Assembly: GCF_900000175.1 (NCBI RefSeq)
Contig: NZ_CWGJ01000026.1
Location: 62,001 to 126,000 of the forward strand
Length of the DNA: 64,000 nt
Source: Estrella lausannensis
Lineage (GTDB): Bacteria > Chlamydiota > Chlamydiia > Chlamydiales > Criblamydiaceae
Direction: 5' to 3'
Part shown: positions 26,420 through 34,913 of the stretch, piece by piece
Layout: every line of letters begins with the position of its first letter
Numbering within the stretch: the stretch's first letter is position 1
Position numbers and translations under genes: made by a program
The notes under the pieces: model-generated
The model's input: only the letters and a program-made list of their open reading frames with translations
Told to the model about the DNA's origin: nothing
The model's database searches: none

Positions 26420-27289
26420 ATGTTTTTTCCAGTAGGCGCAGACTCTGTAGTGAGGAATTACAGTGAGCAGATTTCTAAAGAAATTATCGAAACAATAGAT
26501 CCAAAGGTAATCGAGGTGCTCAAGCAAGGAGGATTAACCGCTGAGCAGGCCGATTCCATTCCCAAAACTCTTAAAAAAATAGCAGAAGAAGCCGAACTCA
26601 CCTTTGGAAATTTGGACGAATTGTCGTTGGTGGATGAAAAAGTAAAATCAATGATCAAACAAAAACTTCTCGGTGTCATTGAGTCGATTGCCGAGACAAT
26701 GAGTAACCAAGAACCCGATCTTATTCGCGAAGCAGGGTTATCCGAAGCCGTATTTAGTCATAAAGAGGACTATCATCCGATTCTGGCTACTGAATCCCTG
26801 GCTACTTGCATTGGTCTTGCAGGCTATGATCCTGTAAATAATTTTGGATTCGTCATTCACTTCACTGGCGAGGATGAAGTCAAAGCCAGCGGGGAAACGT
26901 TGCTGGGGCGCATACGTGCATACAGGGAGAATACGGCGGCTCCGCTGCTAATTCACCTACGAGGAGGAGTCAGAGGGTGGTCCGAATCTACATTATCCGC
27001 GGTCAAAAGCTGGATTGCAGCCGAAGATTTGCATAGCATTATAGCCTCTGAGGATACTTTGCAAGAGCCTATCAAACCGGGCGTGGGGTTGCCTGTGGTG
27101 AGCGGAAGCATCAAACTTGACGTGCGTACAGGAGTTTGCGAAAAGTATGATTCACAAGAGGATAATCCTTATACAAAGATGAAAAAGCACGATATCAGTG
27201 AATTTAAGGATGGAGTTGTTCCTGAGATGTTAGTTCAGTTAGCTAAAAAGAAGCCTGAAATTAATATCGTTTACGACTCAAAAAAATAA
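26420..27289 (+). CDS. CheD-like protein, putative glutamine deamidase
   Basis: 289 aa. Residues 1-110 are helical and not recognised. Residues ~118-205 resemble CheD: Thr124, Cys130 and His147 lie in ILATESLATCIGLAGYDP and FGFVIHFTGED, with the same Thr-6-Cys-17-His spacing as the CheD catalytic triad (Thr21/Cys27/His44 in Thermotoga, from memory), followed by LLIHLRGGVRGWSE in place of the CheD GGA segment. CheD deamidates receptor glutamines, but no chemotaxis genes are expected here, so the substrate may be another bacterial or a host protein (inference). An IS3-type element separates it from its likely terminator at 28651. Confidence 0.6.
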   Translation: MFFPVGADSVVRNYSEQISKEIIETIDPKVIEVLKQGGLTAEQADSIPKTLKKIAEEAELTFGNLDELSLVDEKVKSMIKQKLLGVIESIAETMSNQEPDLIREAGLSEAVFSHKEDYHPILATESLATCIGLAGYDPVNNFGFVIHFTGEDEVKASGETLLGRIRAYRENTAAPLLIHLRGGVRGWSESTLSAVKSWIAAEDLHSIIASEDTLQEPIKPGVGLPVVSGSIKLDVRTGVCEKYDSQEDNPYTKMKKHDISEFKDGVVPEMLVQLAKKKPEINIVYDSKK

Positions 27290-27343
27290 GAGACGAAGTA
27301 AAAATTAGATCAAACATTTTGAAAGTTTCTCTTCAGCTCCCCC

Positions 27344-27348
27344 AGCCT
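27344..27348. repeat. Left target-site duplication of the IS3-type element
   Basis: AGCCT, repeated at 28645-28649; a 5-bp duplication fits IS2-like members of IS3. Confidence 0.75.
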
Positions 27349-27415
27349 TGGAGTGCTCCCCATTTAGACCGGACCACCTAACTTGCTCTTAAGACATAGG
27401 AGTAAGACTAGGCGT

Positions 27416-27802
27416 ATGACTGAATTTAAACTTATTACCTCGGTAGAAAGAAGAAGGCGATGGACTCTCGAAGAGAAGCGCCAAATCATCCAGGAAACCT
27501 ACCAATCCGGTAACTCTGTTTCCCAAGTCGCTAGGAAATATGGTATAACTCCCAGTCAGCTATTTCAGTGGAGGACCCGGATGGAAGACGGAGCTTTAAA
27601 AGGAATCAGTTGCCAAGACGAGCTTTTACCTAAAGCTCAGGTCAAAGAGTTAGAAAAAAGAATCAGGGAATTAGAAAGGATTTTAGGTCGTAAGACCCTT
27701 GAAAATGAAATTTTGAAGGAAGCCGTAAGAATAGGTCGGGAAAAAAAACTGATCTCGCGGCAGCCATTGCCAGGACTGGAAGATTTAGAATCAGACAGAT
27801 AG
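27416..27802 (+). CDS. IS3-family transposase OrfA (HTH subunit)
   Basis: 128 aa from ATG 27416. Residues ~10-55 form the IS3/IS2-type helix-turn-helix (RRRWTLEEKRQIIQETYQSG, then VARKYGITPSQLFQWR), followed by a leucine-rich coil (VKELEKRIRELERILGRK). An A8 tract at 27741-27748 lies in zero frame as GAA AAA AAA CTG; a -1 slip leads into the orfB frame and gives the fused transposase, standard for the family. Confidence 0.93.
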   Translation: MTEFKLITSVERRRRWTLEEKRQIIQETYQSGNSVSQVARKYGITPSQLFQWRTRMEDGALKGISCQDELLPKAQVKELEKRIRELERILGRKTLENEILKEAVRIGREKKLISRQPLPGLEDLESDR

Positions 27803-27810
27803 CGGAGGTT

Positions 27811-28617
27811 ATGCAAGTGTCCCGCTCTAATTTGATTCAAAATTTGAATGGTCAGAACAAGAGACCAAGGAAATACAAAATTGCTCAGGACGAAGAGTTG
27901 ATTCCTTTGATTCAAAAGATCATCAAGGAAAGACCGACCTATGGTTATCGTAGGGTTTTGGCATTAATGAACAAGGAGCTCTCAAAGCAAAACAAGGCAT
28001 TTGTCAATCATAAGCGAGTTTACCGCTTGATGAAGCAAAATGGTCTTCTTCTGCAGAGAGCTCCCAGAAGACCGAAAAGAGCTCATACCGGAAAAGTAGA
28101 AACTCTTCACAGCAATACTCGATGGTGCTCTGACAGCTTCTCCATTCAATGCAAAAATGGGGATCAAGTCCATGTGGCTTTCTCGCTTGATACTTGCGAC
28201 CGAGAAGTGATGCGCTATATTGCATCTACCATAGGAATCGATGGGCAAGCGATAAGGGATTTGATGCTGGAGACCGTCGAATACAGGTTTGACATAGCTA
28301 GGGTTTCAAGACCGGTGCAATGGCTTACAGATAATGGAAGCTGTTACACGGCTAAAGAAACTGTTTCTTTTGGAAGAAGTTTGGGGCTGGATATCAGAAC
28401 AACTCCGACATATAGTCCTGAAAGCAATGGAATGGCGGAAGCATTCGTTAAGACCTTTAAGAGGGATTGCGTTTGGTTTGGCAATCTATCGGATGCCAAG
28501 GCCGTAATGGATCAGCTCCCAAGCTGGATCCATGATTATAATGAGAAAGCACCCCATAAGGCGCTAAATATGCTCTCACCACGAGAGTTTTTAAAGGAAC
28601 GAAAACTTGCAAGTTAG
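27811..28617 (+). CDS. IS3-family transposase OrfB (DDE integrase)
   Basis: 268 aa as a free-standing ORF from ATG 27811. The frame is open back to the A8 frameshift site at 27741-27748, so the real product is probably the OrfAB fusion. DDE residues are in WCSDSFSIQ, LTDNGSCYTA and SPESNGMAEAFVKTFK; the HTH_21 segment PTYGYRRVLALMNKE precedes them. The gene is intact. Confidence 0.94.
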   Translation: MQVSRSNLIQNLNGQNKRPRKYKIAQDEELIPLIQKIIKERPTYGYRRVLALMNKELSKQNKAFVNHKRVYRLMKQNGLLLQRAPRRPKRAHTGKVETLHSNTRWCSDSFSIQCKNGDQVHVAFSLDTCDREVMRYIASTIGIDGQAIRDLMLETVEYRFDIARVSRPVQWLTDNGSCYTAKETVSFGRSLGLDIRTTPTYSPESNGMAEAFVKTFKRDCVWFGNLSDAKAVMDQLPSWIHDYNEKAPHKALNMLSPREFLKERKLAS

Positions 28618-28644
28618 TGGTCCGGTTTTATAGGGGCAACTCCA

Positions 28645-28649
28645 AGCCT
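28645..28649. repeat. Right target-site duplication of the IS3-type element
   Basis: AGCCT, identical to 27344-27348. Confidence 0.75.
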
Positions 28650-28650
28650 C

Positions 28651-28687
28651 AAAGACAGACCTTACAGGTTCTGTCTTTTTGTTTTTT
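28651..28687 (+). terminator. Intrinsic terminator
   Basis: AAAGACAGA / TCTGTCTTT 9-bp stem with CC/GG continuing the stem, followed by TTTTTGTTTTTT. It probably ended the CheD-like transcript before the IS3-type insertion moved it 1.3 kb away. Confidence 0.8.
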
Positions 28688-28777
28688 AGTTGTTAATAAA
28701 TTTATTAGGATTGAGTAGGGAAGTTTTTTTATGGTAAAGTTCTACACTTCAATCTTACTAAAATAGGATATTGGCAA

Positions 28778-29044
28778 TTGAAAACTGCACATAATGATTT
28801 TTGTGGGGCACATATCTCACCTAAAGCGCGCTTTGTTGCACTGCTGCTTTGTTGGTTTTTAGGATGGCTCGGCGCACATCGCTTTTACGTAGGAAAGGTG
28901 GGTACGGCGATACTTATGATTTTAACGCTTGGCGGGCTGGGCGTCTGGAGCTTTATCGATTTGATTTTGATCCTTGTAGGATCTTTTCGGGATAAGCAGG
29001 GACGTGCGGTTTTTTATTGGTTTGAGCGTCACTCTTTTTGCTAA
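28778..29044 (+). CDS. TM2-domain membrane protein
   Basis: 88 aa, starting at TTG; no ATG is in frame nearby, and AGGATA lies upstream. Two hydrophobic segments (ARFVALLLCWFLGWLG and LMILTLGGLGVWSFIDLIL) surround the TM2 signature GAHRFYVGKVGTAI. It is a small inner-membrane protein; the function of TM2 proteins in bacteria is unclear. It is a single gene upstream of the rRNA methylase, with the coding strand the same. Confidence 0.8.
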   Translation: MKTAHNDFCGAHISPKARFVALLLCWFLGWLGAHRFYVGKVGTAILMILTLGGLGVWSFIDLILILVGSFRDKQGRAVFYWFERHSFC

Positions 29045-29102
29045 TTTCTGAAGTGAGGGCACCCCCTTCACCGATTGAGGCTTCCTAGAAATTGCCAAGC
29101 AG

Positions 29103-30122
29103 ATGTATCATCCCTCTTTAAATTTTAGCCACACCATGATGAGTCACGATTTTATATCCCTTCCCCTGATTGCCGACCACGAGGACAAAAGCTCCGCCCT
29201 CAAAAATCGGATTCGCAAAAATTACCGCCATGTGCGCAAATGGGCCAACCGGACAAAGACGAACTGTTTTCGGATTTATGACCGCGATATCAAAGAGTAT
29301 CCGCTGGCAATCGACTACTATGACGGCCGTTTTTGCGTCCAATATTTCTCCTTCAACCGCGATGAGGATGAAGCTCCTGAGGAGCTGGTAGGGGAAATTA
29401 ACGGTGTGCTTGCCTCCATTTTTGGTGCAACCCCCGCTATCATCTACTGGCGATCGCGAATCAGGCGCAAAAAGCTGGAACAGTACGAAAAGCAGGCTGA
29501 GGAACAGGACTTTTTCACCGTCCTCGAGTATGGGGTGAAATTCAGTGTGAATCTTCAGGATTATCTGGATACCGGACTATTTCTTGACCATCGTGAAACA
29601 AGACAGATGGCGGCCGCTCTTGCCAAAGGCAAGCGTCTGTTGAATCTGTTTGCCTACACCGGTTCCTTTAGCGTTCACGCGGCTCTTGCCGGAGCGGCTT
29701 TCACCAAGAGTGTAGACCTCTCCAATACCTACACACAATGGACTCAAAATAATTTCGCTTTGAATTCCATCAGCACGAAAAACCACCATATCGTGCGCGC
29801 CGACTGCCTAAGGTTTTTGGAGGACGAGGTGTGCTCCAACAATCGTTACGACGTCATTGTCATTGATCCCCCAACGATCTCCCGTTCAAAAAAAATGGAG
29901 CAGATGTTTGATGTCCAGCGCGACTATGCTTATCTTATCGAATGTGCATTGAAGCTCCTTTTACCGGGAGGGGTTATATTATTTAGCACCAATTCGCGCA
30001 GGTTTGTCTTTGACTCCTCGTATTTTCCTGATTGTTCGATCCAGGAGATATCGCAAAAGACGATTCCGCTTGATTTTCACCAGAAAAAAATTCATCGCTG
30101 CTGGAAGTTGACAGCCCGTTAG
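29103..30122 (+). CDS. rlmK: 23S rRNA (guanine-N7) methyltransferase, RlmK-like
   Basis: 339 aa, similar to the C-terminal (RlmK) half of E. coli RlmKL, which makes m7G in 23S rRNA. Visible: NRIRKNYRHVRKWANR and CFRIYDRDIKEYPLAID (PUA-like linker region), YLDTGLFLDHRETRQ, SAM motif LLNLFAYTGSFSVHAAL, acidic VDLSNTY, and VIDPPTISRSKKM (motif IV). No RlmL half is present, as in other lineages with free-standing RlmK. An internal ATGATG at 29136 is an alternative start. No neighbours in an obvious operon. Confidence 0.85.
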   Translation: MYHPSLNFSHTMMSHDFISLPLIADHEDKSSALKNRIRKNYRHVRKWANRTKTNCFRIYDRDIKEYPLAIDYYDGRFCVQYFSFNRDEDEAPEELVGEINGVLASIFGATPAIIYWRSRIRRKKLEQYEKQAEEQDFFTVLEYGVKFSVNLQDYLDTGLFLDHRETRQMAAALAKGKRLLNLFAYTGSFSVHAALAGAAFTKSVDLSNTYTQWTQNNFALNSISTKNHHIVRADCLRFLEDEVCSNNRYDVIVIDPPTISRSKKMEQMFDVQRDYAYLIECALKLLLPGGVILFSTNSRRFVFDSSYFPDCSIQEISQKTIPLDFHQKKIHRCWKLTAR

Positions 30123-30426
30123 CAAGAGGCCGGCGGTGCTTGTGAGAAAAGTTCGCATGTTCCCGGAAGGAATTTCCAGCTCATCTTGTTTTTGCACCGG
30201 TTTCGCATTAAATGCTGCAGGGTAAGCCCGCCCAACCTGCTTATATCATGAAATAAAGCGCGCTTCAGTTTCTCAAGCTGCGGGAGCTTTTTCTTTTCCC
30301 AAAAAACAAATTTTAAGACACTTTCGTCATACGGTCGGTGCCATCTTCGTCGGGCTGCGGAGGCAGCAGGAGGGAAGGGGCCTAAATCATTTTCCAAATC
30401 CAAAACGGGGGATATACGATCAATTC
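30123..30426. other. Intergenic region with a diverged half repeat
   Basis: 304 bp without a supported gene. About 30230-30331 aligns loosely with the right half of the palindromic repeat family: CTTCAGTTTCTCAAGC..., then AAATTTTAAGACACTTTCG. The minus-strand open frame here is translation of that repeat. Confidence 0.45.
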
Positions 30427-31302
30427 ATGGGGTTTCAAAAGACGCTGTCTCTTTGTTTCTTTTTAAGTATTGCATTCCAATCGCTTTTTTCAGCACCCCT
30501 CATAGAGCAATTTAAGCACGCGGGGTATGCAGAGTTTTGCGATAAAAGGCAGGGAGCGGCAGCGTTTAACTCCCTCTATGCTCAATTCGATGAGCTTATC
30601 GCCTTTCTTCAGTCAAATCCCGTGTGGGCGCAAAAATTACAAAGCGTTAAAGAGCGTTTTATTCGCTCTAAAGCAAGAAATTACTACTCCACCGATTTTT
30701 TTGGCTTTTACGATGAGTCAAAAAGAGAAGGAAGAAGACAAATCTCCTTTTATTACTCAATCCACTTTCACGAGTTTATAGATTCTTACTATCCGGAGTT
30801 CAGCCAGGTTCCGGAAATCGTCCGCTTTCTGGAAGCTTGTCGTACGATACAACAACCCTATGGAGATGTGTTTGAAGAGGCGGCGGCTGAGCTGGGGGTT
30901 GAAACGATTTTTGCCTCGAAATATGGCTCTCCTCCGCTCCTTTTCAAGGTCGTTAAATATCTATCCTCTTACATCGCCACAAAGCCTCACTACGATGGCA
31001 GCGCATTTTCCCTTTTTCTCGATAGCACCGATAGTCAATCGCTCCTGCTTGCTCCTTATCAATCCTCATTCACAGTCGAAGATTTTGCCTCCCCACCGCG
31101 AGAGTTTTCTCGGCAAGAGGATCAAAACTCGATCCTACTTATTCCGGGAGCCCTTTTAACAGACTTCTTCATCTACCCGACCCCTCATATTGTCTTGCAA
31201 AGTGAAAAAAGTCGCTATGCTGCAGTCGCGTTCGCGATGAGGCCCAACTACACTCCTCAGAAATGCGAATTTTCCTCCCTTCCGCGCTTTGACATCGATT
31301 GA
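30427..31302 (+). CDS. Exported 2OG-Fe(II) oxygenase-like protein
   Basis: 291 aa with a Sec signal peptide (FFLSIAFQSLFSA, cleavage near 23). The C-terminal half looks like an isopenicillin-N-synthase-type 2-oxoglutarate/Fe(II) oxygenase: His188-x-Asp190 in KPHYDGSAFSLFLD, distal His254 in YPTPHIVLQ, and a basic residue soon after (Lys261/Arg263 in SEKSRYAAVAF) where these enzymes bind 2OG. The assignment is moderate and export of such an enzyme is unusual. It overlaps by a few bases an alternative TTG of the next gene. Confidence 0.6.
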   Translation: MGFQKTLSLCFFLSIAFQSLFSAPLIEQFKHAGYAEFCDKRQGAAAFNSLYAQFDELIAFLQSNPVWAQKLQSVKERFIRSKARNYYSTDFFGFYDESKREGRRQISFYYSIHFHEFIDSYYPEFSQVPEIVRFLEACRTIQQPYGDVFEEAAAELGVETIFASKYGSPPLLFKVVKYLSSYIATKPHYDGSAFSLFLDSTDSQSLLLAPYQSSFTVEDFASPPREFSRQEDQNSILLIPGALLTDFFIYPTPHIVLQSEKSRYAAVAFAMRPNYTPQKCEFSSLPRFDID

Positions 31303-31349
31303 ATAATTCTTTCTTAAGAGTTACGATTCAAAAAAATATTGGTATTTTC

Positions 31350-33863
31350 ATGTTTAGATATTTGATTTTTTTGTTCTCCGCGCATTCCTTATCCGCTCTG
31401 ACGACTCTCAGCGTCACCCTCAGCTCAGATAACAATCCCGGGGGCATAGGAGAGATTGGCGACCTGAGATACTGCTTGAATTCCATGAATCAAGATTTGA
31501 ACACGACACCGGATGATTATGCGATTGTCTTCGACTATCCGATGACCATTCAACTCAATGGAATTTTGCCGATTATTAACAATCCCTCAAATCCGGTGAA
31601 TATCACCATTGGTAACCCAGGGTCAACCCCCACAGTCACCATTGATGGCAACAGCGGCGCTTACAGCGGATTTTTCATCCCCATCGGGAACGTGACGATC
31701 CAAAATATGATCTTTCAAAACCTGGCTGCCAAAGGAGGCGATGGCGGGGATGGAATCTCGGGCGGTGGCGGAGGCATGGGTGCCGGCGGAGCCATTTATG
31801 CCCCTCAATTCTTTTTAAACGGTTCCAATCCTTCCATCACCTTGATCAATGTGCTGGTCAATAACTGTTCCGCTATAGGTGGAAATGGGGGAAGTTATTT
31901 AGGTCTTTCGTCTACAGGCAACGAGGGTGGCGGCGGCGGCGGCGGGTTTAGCGGAAATGGAGGTTCAATTACAACCACTGGCAGTACCGGAGGAGGTGGT
32001 GGTGGTGGATTTGGAGGAGATGGCGGGAATGTCACCCTTTCAACCGATAGCTCAGGCGGCGGCGGAGGCGGTGGAGGCGGCTTGGGATCCCGCGCCACGA
32101 TCGGGTTGCTCACAAATCTTGGAAATGGCGGCTCCGATCAGGATCTTGGCCAGGATGGAAATGGCTATGGTCTCACGATCACCGCTGGGTATGGCGGTGG
32201 CGGCAAGAGTGGGGGAGCCAATGCCGGAGGTGGAGGTGGCGGCGGCGGTGACGGGGAGACCGTAATTTCAGGAGGTGGCGGTGGAGGAAGCTCAGGCTTT
32301 CAGGGCACGCAGCCTCAGGGCGCGATACCTCCAGGAGGCAGCACTGTACCGTCTGGAGGTAATGGAGGAGACGGCGGGGGAGGAGGCGGTGGCGGGGTCG
32401 TCATCACTTCTATTCCCAATGCAGTTGACGGACAGGCAGGAAGCGGCGGCTACGGCGGCGGCGGAGGTGGCGGGTCCGGCATTGGCGCCCATGACAGCGC
32501 TTATACTGTCAAGGGGGGCTCAGGCGGAGTCGGCGGCGGCGGAGGAGGCGGAGGGGTCAACCAATCCGGTCTGACCCTTGCTGATGGCGGCAATTCCCTT
32601 GGCGGGGGTGGCGGCGCTGGTGGAGGTCCTTCCGAGGGCCTCAATGCCCCCGGTGGGGTAGATGTTGGCAATCTCGGTGGAGGGGCCGGAGGATTCGGAG
32701 CGAGCACCGTTGGACAAGGCTCTGGAGGCGGCGGAGGAGGAGGCGGCAGCGGCCTTGGGGGTGCTATCTTTGTGGATAGCAATTTGAATTTCACGATAAG
32801 AGCGTTTCAGGGAATACCTACCACTTTCAACACATCGAACAATAGCGTACAAGCCGGAATCCACGGAATCGGAGCCCCCGGAGGGTCTGATGGCAACGAC
32901 GGGTATGCACTGGGAAATAGCATCTTCCTGCGCACCGGCTCCTCTCTCACTTTCATGGCCCACGATGCAAATGATCTCCTGACTCTCGGTGAGCAGGTAG
33001 CGTTTATTGATGATACGTCCTTCGGAGTGGGAGGGACTAATGTGTATGTTCGAGGAGATGGAACTGTCGTTTACGACGGAACGACAGATTATCAGGGAAC
33101 CGTCATGATCTTTAATGCGAATTTTAAAGTGAATGGACGCATTGATGAAGCGCAAATTTTTGTCTGTAGAAATAAAAGTTTTAGCTTGCAACGAGGTACC
33201 CTAAGCGGATGCGGGGTGCTGTCAGGATCGGTCTTTGCCAATTCCGGAACGATCTCCCCGGACGCGGGAAAAACGCTCACCCTTGGCAGTTTGTCTTTGA
33301 ATCCAGCGGTTCCAGTTAGCGGTGTTGCCGGCAGTTTGGTGCATATTGAAATTGATTCGGGCAGCATCCCTTCTGTGGTTCATGTTGCGGGACCGGCATC
33401 CTTAGCGGGCACGCTGGAGATTGACCTCGATCCCAACGCACAGCCGGGGACATACAAAATTCTCACTTCGTCTGCCGTTTCTGGAACCTTTGATTTAGTT
33501 ACATTCACCGGATCCACGCCGGATTATTCGCTCACGTACGATCCTACGTATGTGCAATTGAATTTCTTAGGATATCCAATCGCTTTGGAACCACCATCAA
33601 ATCTTCAAGGCAAGCAAATGAAAAATAACTTTGGATTCCAGTATGAGCTGTTTAATCAAATAAAATGGAAGCCGAGCCCGTCAATCGAGACCGTCGGTTA
33701 TTGCATTTATCGGGACGGAAAGAAAATCGCTACGGTTGATGCTTCCACACACAGCTACAAAGATCATAATAGGAAAAAGGGGGTTTCCATCCTCTATGCG
33801 GTCACGGCATTTAACTTAGAAGGTAGTGAAAGCTCTCCTATTCATATCGTCATCAAACCATAA
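31350..33863 (+). CDS. Secreted glycine-rich repeat protein with C-terminal Fn3-like domain
   Basis: 837 aa from ATG 31350, which begins a clean signal peptide (MFRYLIFLFSAHSLSA); an upstream TTG at 31299 would overlap the previous gene. Residues ~30-135 look like a right-handed beta-helix start (GEIGDLRYCLNSMNQ...). Residues ~125-470 are almost entirely GG/GGX repeats, then autotransporter-like beta repeats (GTLSGCGVLSGSVFANSGTI), and the last ~90 residues resemble fibronectin type III. There is no C-terminal beta-barrel, but the next gene encodes one. It is probably a surface adhesin or cell-wall-like protein (inference). Confidence 0.75.
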   Translation: MFRYLIFLFSAHSLSALTTLSVTLSSDNNPGGIGEIGDLRYCLNSMNQDLNTTPDDYAIVFDYPMTIQLNGILPIINNPSNPVNITIGNPGSTPTVTIDGNSGAYSGFFIPIGNVTIQNMIFQNLAAKGGDGGDGISGGGGGMGAGGAIYAPQFFLNGSNPSITLINVLVNNCSAIGGNGGSYLGLSSTGNEGGGGGGGFSGNGGSITTTGSTGGGGGGGFGGDGGNVTLSTDSSGGGGGGGGGLGSRATIGLLTNLGNGGSDQDLGQDGNGYGLTITAGYGGGGKSGGANAGGGGGGGGDGETVISGGGGGGSSGFQGTQPQGAIPPGGSTVPSGGNGGDGGGGGGGGVVITSIPNAVDGQAGSGGYGGGGGGGSGIGAHDSAYTVKGGSGGVGGGGGGGGVNQSGLTLADGGNSLGGGGGAGGGPSEGLNAPGGVDVGNLGGGAGGFGASTVGQGSGGGGGGGGSGLGGAIFVDSNLNFTIRAFQGIPTTFNTSNNSVQAGIHGIGAPGGSDGNDGYALGNSIFLRTGSSLTFMAHDANDLLTLGEQVAFIDDTSFGVGGTNVYVRGDGTVVYDGTTDYQGTVMIFNANFKVNGRIDEAQIFVCRNKSFSLQRGTLSGCGVLSGSVFANSGTISPDAGKTLTLGSLSLNPAVPVSGVAGSLVHIEIDSGSIPSVVHVAGPASLAGTLEIDLDPNAQPGTYKILTSSAVSGTFDLVTFTGSTPDYSLTYDPTYVQLNFLGYPIALEPPSNLQGKQMKNNFGFQYELFNQIKWKPSPSIETVGYCIYRDGKKIATVDASTHSYKDHNRKKGVSILYAVTAFNLEGSESSPIHIVIKP

Positions 33864-33878
33864 CTTAAGTTGCAAATC

Positions 33879-34541
33879 ATGATGAATACACTCTGCAAGT
33901 TCAAAACGCTATTTTTGTCTCTGGTCGTCATCTCATCAGCACTATCGGCCACCCAACAATCTGGCGGCGAACTGACGCAAAAGGGCGCATCGTTTTGCAC
34001 TCCGCAACCCTCAGTGGAGCTCAAAGCGGGTTATTTCTTTTTTTTGGATTCCAAACTACGCAAGGTCTATGACAAGGGAGGGTTGGATGTTCAGTTTTGT
34101 GCTTCTTATCCCTTATGGAACCTGACGAGAAGATGGACCCTCAGCGCATACGGTGCCGTAGAATATTTTTATCGATCAGGCAAATCGATGAATGAAAATC
34201 AAAAAACGGCTTTATGGTCGGTTCCTGTCAGTGTCGGCCTTAAACCCGCCTATAGGATAGGTCCGAACATGTATTATTATTGCGCTGCCGGACCTCGCTA
34301 TTTCTATGTTCACCAGCACAACAGCTCTTCTTATGTCCCTCGAAATAATTCAAGAAACTGTCTTGGCCTCTTTGTGAACACGGGTTTCAATTATTTAGTG
34401 GGGGAGCACTTTGTGATCGATGTTTTCGGTGAGTACTCCTATGGTAAAGTGCGGTTTCATGGGGGAAGTTCTCAAGTCTACACAAGTAATGTCCAAATGG
34501 GCGGTTTTACTTTCGGGGGAGGACTTGGGTACTCATTTTAA
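33879..34541 (+). CDS. Outer-membrane beta-barrel protein
   Basis: 220 aa, signal peptide LFLSLVVISSALSA, then alternating amphipathic strands rich in Tyr/Gly and a terminal aromatic (GGGLGYSF), the classic BamA-recognition C-terminus. It contains WNLTRRWTLSAYGAVEYFYR and similar strands, fitting an 8-12-stranded barrel. It follows the glycine-rich secreted protein by 15 bp and is probably co-transcribed with it; a partnership in surface display is inference. The ATG at 33879 is chosen over TTG 33870. Confidence 0.75.
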   Translation: MMNTLCKFKTLFLSLVVISSALSATQQSGGELTQKGASFCTPQPSVELKAGYFFFLDSKLRKVYDKGGLDVQFCASYPLWNLTRRWTLSAYGAVEYFYRSGKSMNENQKTALWSVPVSVGLKPAYRIGPNMYYYCAAGPRYFYVHQHNSSSYVPRNNSRNCLGLFVNTGFNYLVGEHFVIDVFGEYSYGKVRFHGGSSQVYTSNVQMGGFTFGGGLGYSF

Positions 34542-34913
34542 AGGAAGGATCTTCGCCAGACATTCGAGAAAATCGTTCAGCCATAACATCGGTTGTTTTC
34601 ATGGAAGGGGCAGTCCTCCCAACTTTGCAATTTGGAAATGCTCATAGGAAAGGGAAAAGTTAGCGAATGCGCCCCAATGGGAGAGGGTTCCACTTTTTTG
34701 ATCTTCTCTATAGAAGAAGTAGCGGAGGCCGGGAACAGGTTAGTAAAAACCTTTCAGGTTTTGTGCCTGCTCTGTTTAGTTTCAACCGACACTTCTTCCT
34801 TGAGAGAAAATTCCTTCCAATTAAGCCATTCATTCATTGAAGGCATATCCTAGGTCCTGTTGACGACAGAGAGATATCTCCAAGAGTTTTAGGGCAGTCT
34901 ACAGGGAGGCTGT
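34542..34913. other. Intergenic region, nothing recognised
   Basis: 372 bp with only short spurious frames and no clear terminator, promoter or repeat copy. Confidence 0.4.

Larger units (their letters stand above)
27349..28644. mobile_element. IS3-family (IS2-like) insertion sequence, complete
   Basis: 1296 bp. The left end TGGAGTGCTCCCC... runs to ACCGGACCAC; the right end, read inward, is TGGAGTTGCCCC... to ACCGGACCAC. Flanked by AGCCT duplications. It contains orfA and orfB in the -1 relation usual for the family, with an A8 slippery run between them. Confidence 0.9.

Noticed and set aside
30119-30403. Minus-strand 94-codon open frame
   Set aside because: It runs through a diverged half copy of the palindromic repeat and has no ribosome site or recognisable protein features.
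31895-32794. Long antisense open frames in the glycine-rich gene (proline-rich or alanine-rich products)
   Set aside because: They are a by-product of GGX codon repeats read on the other strand or in other frames; no ribosome sites or motifs.
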